From Bacteroidales bacterium UBA4866 (GTDB taxonomy: Bacteria > Bacteroidota > Bacteroidia > Bacteroidales > P3): a stretch of 8,176 nt of DNA. Every line of letters starts with the position of its first letter. The stretch's first letter is position 1. This document shows positions 1 through 5,614 of this stretch, in pieces. A model generated the notes under the pieces. That model saw only the letters and a program-made list of their open reading frames with translations. It did no database searches and was not told the origin of the DNA. The DNA is taken from NCBI GenBank assembly GCA_002399565.1, contig DHDW01000010.1:32794-40969 (forward strand), in the 5' to 3' direction. Both the position numbers and the translations under genes were made by a program.

Positions 1-46
1 CTGACTCATAATCAGGGGGTCCTTGGTTCGAGCCCAAGTGGGACCA
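1..46 (+). tRNA. tRNA with CAT anticodon (Met or Ile2), 3' part
   Basis: This is the 3' part of a tRNA cut by the window edge. The anticodon stem CTGA/TCAG (1-4 with 12-15) encloses the loop CTCATAA with anticodon CAT at 7-9. The T arm is CTTGG-TTCGAGC-CCAAG (22-38), the acceptor 3' strand is TGGGACC (39-45), and the discriminator is A46. CCA is not encoded, because CGTT follows. A CAT anticodon fits initiator or elongator Met, or an Ile2 tRNA whose C34 becomes lysidine. The loop CTCATAA is found in both elongator Met and Ile2 tRNAs, and the missing 5' half prevents a decision. Confidence 0.93.
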
Positions 47-55
47 CGTTAATTG

Positions 56-85
56 AAAAGGCCTTTAATTTTAAAGGCCTTTTTT
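56..85 (+). terminator. Intrinsic terminator of the CAT tRNA gene
   Basis: A perfect 12-base-pair inverted repeat (56-67 with 72-83, core AAAAGGCC / GGCCTTTT) closes a 4-base loop, and the T run continues to 85. It lies 10 bases after the tRNA and ends 15 bases before the next start codon. The A run on the 5' side also makes it partly usable on the opposite strand. Confidence 0.85.
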
Positions 86-100
86 GTTTATATGTAAATA

Positions 101-1207
101 ATGAAAAAAGTAGTTGTTTCGGTAAGTAACGATTTAATAACAGATAATAGGGTTGATAAGACCTGTTCTACCCTTGTTGAGGCTGGCTATGATGTTCATT
201 TAATTGGAAGATTAAAGAGAAATAGTCCTCAAATGAATAAAAGAAACTATTCTTATTCAAGAATGCATCTTTGCTTTTATACAAGTTTCTTTTTTTATGC
301 TGATTTTAATCTCAGGCTTTTCTTCAAACTTCTGTTTTCCAAACAAGATATTCTTTGGTCTAATGATTTAGACACTTTATTGGCAAATTATTTAGTGTCC
401 AGAATTAAGAAAATTCCCTTGATTTTTGATTCTCATGAACTTTTTACTGAAGTTCCGGAATTAAAATACAATAGGTTTGCTAAATGGTTTTGGAAAAGAG
501 TTGAAAAAAGAATAGTTCCTTATTTAAAATATATAGTAACTGTTTGTAATCCTATTGCAGATTATTTTAAAACGGAATATGGGGTTAATTCAATTATTGT
601 CAGAAATTGTCCAAGAAAAGATAGTATTAAAAAGCTTAAGTCAAAACAAGACTTGAATATGCCAGATAAGCCGATTTTGGTTTGGCAAGGAGGAGGATGC
701 AATATTGAAAGAGGGATGGAGGAATTGATTGAGAGTATGCAGTGGGTTGATGCTTATTTGTATATTATTGGAGATGGGGATGTATATAATAAGTTAAAAA
801 AATTGGCTTCAAACTTTGGAGTGAGAAATAAAGTATCTTTTGTTCCAAGAATTCCTTTTGAAGATATGATGCAATATACTTTTAATGCAGATATTGGGCT
901 TTCTTTGGATAAAGATACTAATCAAAATTATGCAATCAGTCTTCCAAATAAGCTTTTTGAATATATTCATGCAGAGTTGCCAATAATAATAACACCGTTG
1001 AATGAAATAAAAACAGTTGTTGAAACGTTAGATATATGTGATTTTTTAGTTAATCATAACCCATTAAATATTGCTTCTCAGATAAATTCTCTTTTAAATG
1101 ATAAAGAAAAAAGAGATTTGTATTCTGAAAACTGTAGAAAAGTTAAGCACATACTTTGTTGGGAAGAAGAACAAAAAAAGATAATAGAATTATTAAGTAG
1201 CATCTAA
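101..1207 (+). CDS. Glycosyltransferase, GT4-like (GT-B fold)
   Basis: This is probably a cytosolic, membrane-associated glycosyltransferase moving a sugar from a nucleotide-sugar donor to a glycan or lipid-linked acceptor. The substrate cannot be read from the sequence. The protein has 368 residues, usual for the family. The N-terminal Rossmann-like half begins at MKKVVVSVSN and carries SNDLDTL (88-94) and the DSHELFTEVPEL stretch (110-121) common in this group. The C-terminal donor-binding half has WQGGGCNIERG (195-205), YIIGDG (221-226), and LPNKLFEYIHAELPII (281-296), the region that normally contacts the donor. No signal peptide or clear membrane segment is seen. The ATG at 101 is the first start after the tRNA terminator and no Shine-Dalgarno is present. 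The next gene begins one base after its stop, so the two are very likely one operon and one pathway. Family call is firm; acceptor and donor are unknown. Confidence 0.9.
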   Translation: MKKVVVSVSNDLITDNRVDKTCSTLVEAGYDVHLIGRLKRNSPQMNKRNYSYSRMHLCFYTSFFFYADFNLRLFFKLLFSKQDILWSNDLDTLLANYLVSRIKKIPLIFDSHELFTEVPELKYNRFAKWFWKRVEKRIVPYLKYIVTVCNPIADYFKTEYGVNSIIVRNCPRKDSIKKLKSKQDLNMPDKPILVWQGGGCNIERGMEELIESMQWVDAYLYIIGDGDVYNKLKKLASNFGVRNKVSFVPRIPFEDMMQYTFNADIGLSLDKDTNQNYAISLPNKLFEYIHAELPIIITPLNEIKTVVETLDICDFLVNHNPLNIASQINSLLNDKEKRDLYSENCRKVKHILCWEEEQKKIIELLSSI

Positions 1208-1208
1208 A

Positions 1209-2117
1209 ATGTTTTCAATATTAATACCTACATATAATTTTGACTGCTCAAAACTATGTCAAGACCTTCATAAGCAGGCTTTAAAGATTGGAGAAGAATT
1301 TGAGATTCTGGTTTATGATGATTTCTCTACAAAGAAATATTCTCAGAACAAAGAGCTTTCAAATTTATCTAATGTTATTTATAAAGAGTTACCCAGAAAC
1401 TATGGCCGTGCAGCAATTAGGAATCTTATGGCGAAAGAGGCTAAAGGGACTCACCTTTTGTTCTTGGATTGCGATGGTGAAATTGCTTCAAAAAATTATC
1501 TTTGTTTATATCATAAATTTAAAGATGAAGCTGATGTTATTTGTGGAGGAAGAATTTATCCTGAGAGAGAAAAAATTAAACAAAAGTTTTATTTGCATTG
1601 GATTTATGGCAAAAAGCGAGAGTCTAAATGTAATAGATGTAATGCCAAGAGTTTTATGACAAATAATTTCTTAATTAGAAAAGATATTTTTGAAACTTCT
1701 CAATTTGATTCAACTATGTTGGGTTACGGACATGAAGATACTGCTTTTGGGGTTGATTTAAAGAAAAGGGGATGTAAGTTTAAAATAATTAGTAATCCTG
1801 TTATTCATATTGGGCTTTATGATGCTAACGAATTTGTTAACAATACTCGTAATTCTATAAGAAACCTTGTTGATATTATTGATAAAAATAATAACTTGGA
1901 AGATTTCTTTGATATTAAGCTTGTGAAAGCTTACTTTCAAGTGAATAAATATAAGCTTAGAAATATTACTATATTTTCATATAAATTATTGAGAAATGTT
2001 ATTGAAGTAAACTTAAGGAGCAAACATCCTAATTTACATCTTTTGGACTTCTATAAATTAGGATATTTTTCGCAGCTTTCAAAGGAAAAACAAGCCAATA
2101 AAGTTAGGCTTATATAA
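1209..2117 (+). CDS. Glycosyltransferase family 2 protein (GT-A fold)
   Basis: This is an inverting nucleotide-sugar transferase of the GT2 type with 302 residues. The N-terminal strand ILIPTYN (4-10) and the DD pair at 37-38 fit the nucleotide-binding part. The DXD-type metal and donor motif is LDCDGE (86-91). TNNFLIRKDIF (151-161) and GHEDTAFG (174-181) form the acceptor side, with E176/D177 as the likely catalytic base region. The tail from about 230 to 302 is basic, with no confident membrane helix. A CxxC pair sits at 141-144, where relatives usually have no fixed cysteines; its meaning is unclear. The ATG lies one base after the preceding glycosyltransferase stop, so co-translation is expected. 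The last 8 bases overlap the convergent ftsE-like gene. Likely role: extension of a surface glycan; donor and acceptor are not determined. Confidence 0.9.
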   Translation: MFSILIPTYNFDCSKLCQDLHKQALKIGEEFEILVYDDFSTKKYSQNKELSNLSNVIYKELPRNYGRAAIRNLMAKEAKGTHLLFLDCDGEIASKNYLCLYHKFKDEADVICGGRIYPEREKIKQKFYLHWIYGKKRESKCNRCNAKSFMTNNFLIRKDIFETSQFDSTMLGYGHEDTAFGVDLKKRGCKFKIISNPVIHIGLYDANEFVNNTRNSIRNLVDIIDKNNNLEDFFDIKLVKAYFQVNKYKLRNITIFSYKLLRNVIEVNLRSKHPNLHLLDFYKLGYFSQLSKEKQANKVRLI

Positions 2118-2865
2118 CTTTTCCGTTTTCGCAGCAAATTACTCTTGAACGGAATTTTTCTATAACAAGATAATCGTGTGTTACCATAAGAATGGTTGTT
2201 TTGTATTCCTTGTTGATTTTCATCAATAGTTTAACTATATCTTCAGAAGTAATTGGGTCAAGATTTCCTGTGGGCTCATCTGCAATTATTAGTTTAGGTT
2301 GATTTACAATTGCTCTTGCAATTGCAACTCTTTGCATTTCTCCTTCGCTTAGGCTATATGGCATTTCTGTTTCTCTTGATGCCATTCCAACCTCTTCCAA
2401 AGCAGAGGTGACTCTTGTCTTAATTTCTTCCTTGTCTTTAATGCCAATTGATTTTAGAACAAAAGCAATATTTTCAAAGATGTTTCGGTCTTGAAGAAGT
2501 TGAAAGTCTTGAAATACAATTCCAAGCTTACGTCTTAGCATTGGTATGTTTTTCTTCTTTAATTTATTTAGACTATAGCCACAAACTTCTCCCTCTCCAG
2601 CCTTTAGCGGGATGTCTGCATAAATTGTTTTTAAAAGAGTGCTTTTGCCTGTTCCTGTTTTCCCAATAATATATAAAAACTCACCTTCCTCTATCGTAAG
2701 ATTGACATTACTTAATGTCATTTTCCCTTGTGATAGAGTGGCATCTGAAAATTTAATAATTGGACTTAATCTCTCTTCTAACGTTGTTTCTTGTGTTTCT
2801 TGCTCTTGTGTTAGAGGATTAATATTGATATTTGTTTCTTCTACTGAGTTAATTTCTTCTGACAT
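2110..2865 (-). CDS. ftsE: FtsE-like cell-division ABC transporter ATP-binding protein
   Basis: This ATPase is expected to pair with the membrane protein FtsX at the division site and to control peptidoglycan hydrolases. All nucleotide-binding motifs are present: Walker A GKTGTGKST (68-76), Q-loop Q119, signature SLSEGEMQ (171-178), Walker B LIIADEP (192-198), D-loop NLD (201-203) and H-loop H230. ADEPTGNLDP is typical of the FtsE/LolD/MacB group. At 251 residues it is longer than usual because of about 35 acidic and polar residues (rich in E, T, Q and N) before the ABC domain starts near I36. The next methionine is M49, inside the domain, so the upstream ATG is needed. The first 25 bases overlap the end of the wecA-like gene, suggesting coupled translation. 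No ftsX lies beside it. LolD is the main alternative; FtsE is preferred because of the small size and the wording of the motifs. Confidence 0.85.
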   Translation of the reverse strand: MSEEINSVEETNININPLTQEQETQETTLEERLSPIIKFSDATLSQGKMTLSNVNLTIEEGEFLYIIGKTGTGKSTLLKTIYADIPLKAGEGEVCGYSLNKLKKKNIPMLRRKLGIVFQDFQLLQDRNIFENIAFVLKSIGIKDKEEIKTRVTSALEEVGMASRETEMPYSLSEGEMQRVAIARAIVNQPKLIIADEPTGNLDPITSEDIVKLLMKINKEYKTTILMVTHDYLVIEKFRSRVICCENGKVI

Positions 2866-3977
2866 CTTAATTTCTTTTTCATTAATTCTAACCTTCTTTT
2901 AGTAATATAGGAAACAGATATTACATATAATATAAATAATACAACTAATAAAGGGATAAAAATATTGTCTGTAAATATTACTGAAAAGATAAGTCCAAGT
3001 ATAGATGTGATAATTGAAAATGCAAGTGTTATTAAGGTGCTTGTCTTATGAGAGGCTCCAGTTCTAAGAAGGAAGTGATGAATGTGAGATTTGTCAGGAG
3101 AGAATGGGGATTTTTTCTTAAGTACTCTTGCACAGAAAACTCTTAAGGTATCCGCTAAAGGAATATAAAACAATGAAACCACAACTCCAATTTTAGATTT
3201 TATTTCAAATCCTAATAAGTTAAAATCATTATGATTATGACCATTAAAGTTTATTGCTGAAACCATAGCACACGCAATAATAGTCCCAATGAAAATTGAG
3301 CCTGTATCTCCCATAAATATTCTTGAAGGTTCCCAATTATAATAAAGAAAGCTAACCAAAGCTCCTATTATACTAATACAGATTATAGTCCAGAAATTAG
3401 GGTTATGAAATGCTATTTCAGAATGGTTATTCCCAAGAAAAAGGAAAAAAATGAATAGAGGGATGAAAATTATTAAAGCTTGAGTTGTTGCTTGTCCGTC
3501 AATTCCGTCAATTAGGTTGTATGTATTAATTATAACAACGAAGAAAAATATAGTAACTACATAACTAACCCAAAGTGGCAATTCATAAATACCTAAAAAT
3601 CCATAAAGATTATCAATAAGTATTCCCATTCTGCAGAGGAAAAGAATTGCCATTATTTCAAGAACTAATTTGCTTTTTGCCGTAAGGGAATTCATGTCGT
3701 CTCTTACTCCAACCACAATTAAACAACCAATAATGAGGATAAATGTAATGGTAGAATCAATATTCTCATTGTTTGATAAATATGGTAAGGATACAATATA
3801 TGACGCTAAGAATGAAATAAAGAGAATTAATCCTCCAATATTTACTTTGAGGCCTTTATGGATTTTGCGTCCTCCTGAATGGTCTAAAACTTTAAATTTT
3901 AGCATTAGTTTTATATAGTAAGGCATAATAAATAGAACTAATAATGCTGAAATAAGAAAACAATAAATGTATATCAT
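2841..3977 (-). CDS. wecA: Polyprenyl-phosphate GlcNAc-1-phosphate transferase (WecA/TagO-like)
   Basis: This integral membrane enzyme of the MraY/WecA superfamily moves a sugar-1-phosphate, usually GlcNAc-1-P from UDP-GlcNAc, to undecaprenyl phosphate and so starts O-antigen or capsule-type glycans. The 378 residues contain about ten or eleven hydrophobic helices. Conserved polar loops are visible: RDD (92-94, Mg-binding aspartates), NTYNLIDGIDG (151-161), RIFMGDTGS (219-227) with D224, PLADTLRV (273-280), and SPDKSHIHH (293-301). The HIHH motif separates the WecA/TagO group from MraY. The C-terminus is strongly basic (KRRLELMKKKLRCQKK). The ATG start at 3977 lies about 23 bases after a good -7 element. 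The last 25 bases are shared with the start of ftsE. The exact sugar is inferred from the family and could differ. Confidence 0.88.
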   Translation of the reverse strand: MIYIYCFLISALLVLFIMPYYIKLMLKFKVLDHSGGRKIHKGLKVNIGGLILFISFLASYIVSLPYLSNNENIDSTITFILIIGCLIVVGVRDDMNSLTAKSKLVLEIMAILFLCRMGILIDNLYGFLGIYELPLWVSYVVTIFFFVVIINTYNLIDGIDGQATTQALIIFIPLFIFFLFLGNNHSEIAFHNPNFWTIICISIIGALVSFLYYNWEPSRIFMGDTGSIFIGTIIACAMVSAINFNGHNHNDFNLLGFEIKSKIGVVVSLFYIPLADTLRVFCARVLKKKSPFSPDKSHIHHFLLRTGASHKTSTLITLAFSIITSILGLIFSVIFTDNIFIPLLVVLFILYVISVSYITKRRLELMKKKLRCQKKLTQ

Positions 3978-4000
3978 AGATTTACTTTTAAATTAAAGTG

Positions 4001-4008
4001 CAAAGATA
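4001..4008 (-). promoter_or_regulatory. Bacteroidota -7 promoter element for the wecA-like gene
   Basis: On the minus strand this reads TATCTTTG, an exact match to the TAnnTTTG -7 element of Bacteroidota primary sigma promoters. The element and its downstream bases (CTTTGCACTT) are identical to those in the tRNA-Lys promoter. The upstream -33 region is only T-rich, without a clear TTG. Transcription would begin about 15-20 bases before the wecA start codon, so wecA-ftsE could be transcribed apart from the two genes before them. Confidence 0.6.
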
Positions 4009-4037
4009 AATATTTGAATCATTAAAAAAAAATATAA

Positions 4038-4661
4038 TTAGAAATTAATGATTAAATTGCTCTCTTTGCCAGTATTCATTAGTAAGTCTATGCATGAAAG
4101 GTTTCTTGTAAATGGAAATTTATCAGAAAAACATTGAATGTATGGAGTAAATTTAATACTTGAATCGTTTTCTCTCTTATTTGCAAAGAATTTGTTCCTG
4201 AAATCGTAATCTTGATTTATAATATTATAGTTTTGAGTAAATTCAATTTTTGTTTTAATGTCAAACTTATTTATAAAGTAGTATAATATATCTAAGTTCA
4301 GGTCAATAAGTTTTTCATATTTATTTGTAAAGAAATTTTTTATGTCGTCTTCAAAATATTCAAAATATATACTCTTGCTATATGCAGAAGTAATTGTTCT
4401 CCATGCTTTAATATTCCAATTCTCTGTATAAGAAATTCTAATTTCTGAAGTTTTTTGTTTTATATTTGTTGCTTTAATTAAAGGAACATTTATGCTTAAA
4501 ATTCCGTTTGCTGAAAGTATGTATGTCCTATTACGAAAGGTTTGTTTTGGAAAGTTTTCACATGTTTCAATACTTATGGTGTCGAACTTCCTTAAATTCA
4601 TAAAGTACTCTACATTAGGGAAGAAGAAGACTGGGAATATGGGTGTAATGTTATTTTCCAA
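4038..4661 (-). CDS. WbqC-family protein, TTG start
   Basis: WbqC-family proteins have no firmly established reaction; they are widespread and named from O-antigen gene clusters. The 207 residues show the family pattern in order: FFFPNVEYFMNL (12-23), KQTFRNRTYI (39-48), NGILSINVPL (52-61), the central WRTITSAYSKSIYFEYFEDD (87-106), and the C-terminal YIQCFSDKFPF (174-184) with LSCIDLLMNTG (188-198). No signal peptide is evident. The only start that keeps the conserved N-terminus is TTG at 4661: an in-frame TAG lies 5 codons upstream and the first ATG is residue 21, inside a conserved block. The start overlaps the end of the preceding small gene by 11 bases, so translation is probably coupled. 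It is followed 60 bases later by the wecA-like gene, which suits a glycan role, but this is inference. Confidence 0.82.
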   Translation of the reverse strand: MENNITPIFPVFFFPNVEYFMNLRKFDTISIETCENFPKQTFRNRTYILSANGILSINVPLIKATNIKQKTSEIRISYTENWNIKAWRTITSAYSKSIYFEYFEDDIKNFFTNKYEKLIDLNLDILYYFINKFDIKTKIEFTQNYNIINQDYDFRNKFFANKRENDSSIKFTPYIQCFSDKFPFTRNLSCIDLLMNTGKESNLIINF

Positions 4662-5067
4662 AGGTAACTGAAACTAGTTTATCGTCAATAAAATAAAAAT
4701 CTATACTATAATCTTCAAATGAAATACGCATTTCTCCCCAATCTTCTTTTTCTTTTGTCTCATTAAAGATGTTATTCTTGATCATCAATTCTTCAATTTT
4801 TCTTGAAGTGCAATCTAATATTTTTTGTCCAAATATTGTTGCATCAAGATTATCAATATCAATGCAGGTTAATTTGCATGTCTCATTTGTTTCGAAAAAT
4901 AAGCTTAATCCCAAGTTATCATAATGAAGAATTGTTGTCGGATAATCAATATCCTCTCCAATATTTTCAACATCATTTGGTTTTCCGAACAGCTTAATGG
5001 CTTGATCAATTGAGGAATTAAATGCTAATTCTCCAATGCCTTCTTTTAATTTTATTTCTAATTCCAT
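4651..5067 (-). CDS. Uncharacterised 138-residue protein
   Basis: I do not recognise a named family. From the ATG at 5067 the protein is soluble and acidic, with 138 residues. It begins MELEIKLKEGIGELAFNSS, followed by SIDQAIKLFGKPNDVE, a layout seen in small proteins where a short helix and a GxP turn follow a first strand. Later segments alternate strands and helices, including LGLSLFFE, DATIFGQKI, EDWGEMRISF and DFYFIDDKLVSVTFGK. The same frame is open up to an ATG at 5136, which would add 23 hydrophobic and aromatic residues. I prefer 5067 because the conserved-looking part begins there and a weak -7 element lies at the usual distance before it. Its stop overlaps the TTG start of the WbqC-family gene by 11 bases, so the two are probably translated together. 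Confidence 0.7.
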   Translation of the reverse strand: MELEIKLKEGIGELAFNSSIDQAIKLFGKPNDVENIGEDIDYPTTILHYDNLGLSLFFETNETCKLTCIDIDNLDATIFGQKILDCTSRKIEELMIKNNIFNETKEKEDWGEMRISFEDYSIDFYFIDDKLVSVTFGK

Positions 5068-5091
5068 ATGAAAATCTATAAGATAAGTTTT

Positions 5092-5124
5092 GCAATAATA
5101 AAGAATATTTACAAAAAAAACAAG
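5092..5124 (-). promoter_or_regulatory. Possible promoter of the small-protein/WbqC operon
   Basis: Read on the minus strand, CTTG (5124-5121) and TATTATTG (5099-5092) are 21 bases apart, close to the TTTG / TAnnTTTG pattern with one mismatch in each box. The distance to the ATG at 5067 (24 bases) equals that of the wecA promoter. If real, it lies inside the longer reading frame and argues for the shorter start. Confidence 0.35.
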
Positions 5125-5224
5125 TTTTTCTGCCATTATTTGTAAACATGGAAATAAAAAATAAAATTATATTTCTGATATAAAGATATATAGAGGAAAT
5201 GTGTATTAAAATTATTTGAAAAGA

Positions 5225-5255
5225 TTTGCCAGTAATAAAAAAAGAACTACCTTTG
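5225..5255 (+). promoter_or_regulatory. tRNA-Lys promoter (Bacteroidota type)
   Basis: TTTG at 5225-5228 and TACCTTTG at 5248-5255 are separated by 19 bases, an exact match to the Bacteroidota -33/-7 consensus. Transcription would start about 5260-5262, some 11-13 bases before the tRNA. Confidence 0.85.
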
Positions 5256-5272
5256 CACTTCCAAAACAAAAC

Positions 5273-5345
5273 GACTAAGTAGCTCAGTCGGTAGAGCACA
5301 TCCCTTTTAAGGATGGGGTCCTGGGTTCGAATCCCAGCTTAGTCA
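5273..5345 (+). tRNA. tRNA-Lys (anticodon TTT)
   Basis: The full cloverleaf is visible. Acceptor GACTAAG (5273-5279) pairs with CTTAGTC (5338-5344), with discriminator A5345. The D arm contains AGCTCAGTCGGTAGAGC. The anticodon stem CATCC/GGATG encloses the loop CTTTTAA with TTT at 5306-5308. The T arm is CTGGG-TTCGAAT-CCCAG. CCA is not encoded. It has its own promoter and a hairpin terminator, so it is a single-gene unit divergent from the minus-strand operon. Confidence 0.97.
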
Positions 5346-5366
5346 CTAAGATATAATAACTTTTTT

Positions 5367-5404
5367 ACGTCACTCTCTTTGTGAAAAGCAGGTGACGTTT
5401 TTTT
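5367..5404 (+). terminator. Intrinsic terminator after tRNA-Lys
   Basis: ACGTCAC (5367-5373) pairs with GTGACGT (5392-5398), with an inner CTTT/AAAG helix (5377-5380 with 5385-5388) around a GTGA loop, followed by a run of seven T (5398-5404). It lies 21 bases after the tRNA end. Confidence 0.82.
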
Positions 5405-5413
5405 ATCCAAAAA

Positions 5414-5449
5414 AATCACCGATTTTTTCTTTTTAATCACCGATTTTTT
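5414..5449 (+). repeat. Two direct copies of a 15-base element, 21-base period
   Basis: AATCACCGATTTTTT occurs at 5414-5428 and again at 5435-5449, so the period is 21 bases, about two helical turns. Each copy holds a small inverted repeat (AATC-ACC-GATT), which in the first copy extends to AAAAAATC / GATTTTTT (5410-5417 with 5421-5428). It lies between the tRNA-Lys terminator and the peptidase promoter, about 120-160 bases before the -7 box. It could be a pair of binding sites, a second weak terminator, or local duplication in T-rich DNA. The rest of the 5346-5614 gap is T-rich, with TTTCTCAAA repeated at 5471 and 5490, and holds no credible gene. Confidence 0.8.
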
Positions 5450-5549
5450 TGAAAAAAGTCCCTTATATTTTTTCTCAAACTTTGTTTATTTTCTCAAAGC
5501 TTTTTCTGCAATTAAATATTTTATTTTTCTGATTAATTTGATAACTTTT

Positions 5550-5579
5550 CTGTTTTTAAAACTTTAAGTCTTATATTTG
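5550..5579 (+). promoter_or_regulatory. Promoter of the M1 peptidase gene
   Basis: TATATTTG at 5572-5579 matches the TAnnTTTG -7 element exactly. A partial -33 box (CTG, 5550-5552) is 19 bases upstream. The distance from the -7 box to the ATG is 35 bases, leaving a short AT-rich leader without a Shine-Dalgarno. Confidence 0.6.
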
Positions 5580-5614
5580 CAAAACAATTTTAATAATCAT
5601 TAATCTAAGTTGAT

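Noticed and set aside
1288..1659. Open frame of 123 codons inside the GT2 gene
   Set aside because: It lies wholly within a gene with clear GT2 motifs, and its translation shows no domain pattern.
2448..2902. Plus-strand open frames opposite the ftsE and wecA 3' end
   Set aside because: They are antisense shadows of a complete ABC ATPase and have no recognisable features.
3670..3918. Plus-strand open frame of 82 codons opposite the wecA-like gene
   Set aside because: It is antisense to the conserved membrane protein and has no independent support.
5018..5299. Minus-strand open frame of 93 codons across the tRNA-Lys gene
   Set aside because: It runs through the tRNA and its promoter and overlaps the better supported small gene in another frame; its translation looks like noise from AT-rich DNA.
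1..5345. The two tRNA genes as attachment-site repeats bounding an integrated island
   Set aside because: The only shared sequence is the general T-arm consensus. No integrase and no duplicated tRNA 3' end are seen in the window.
5410..5450. Repeat pair considered as a CRISPR fragment
   Set aside because: There are only two 15-base copies separated by 6 T-rich bases. There is no spacer-length gap and no cas gene.
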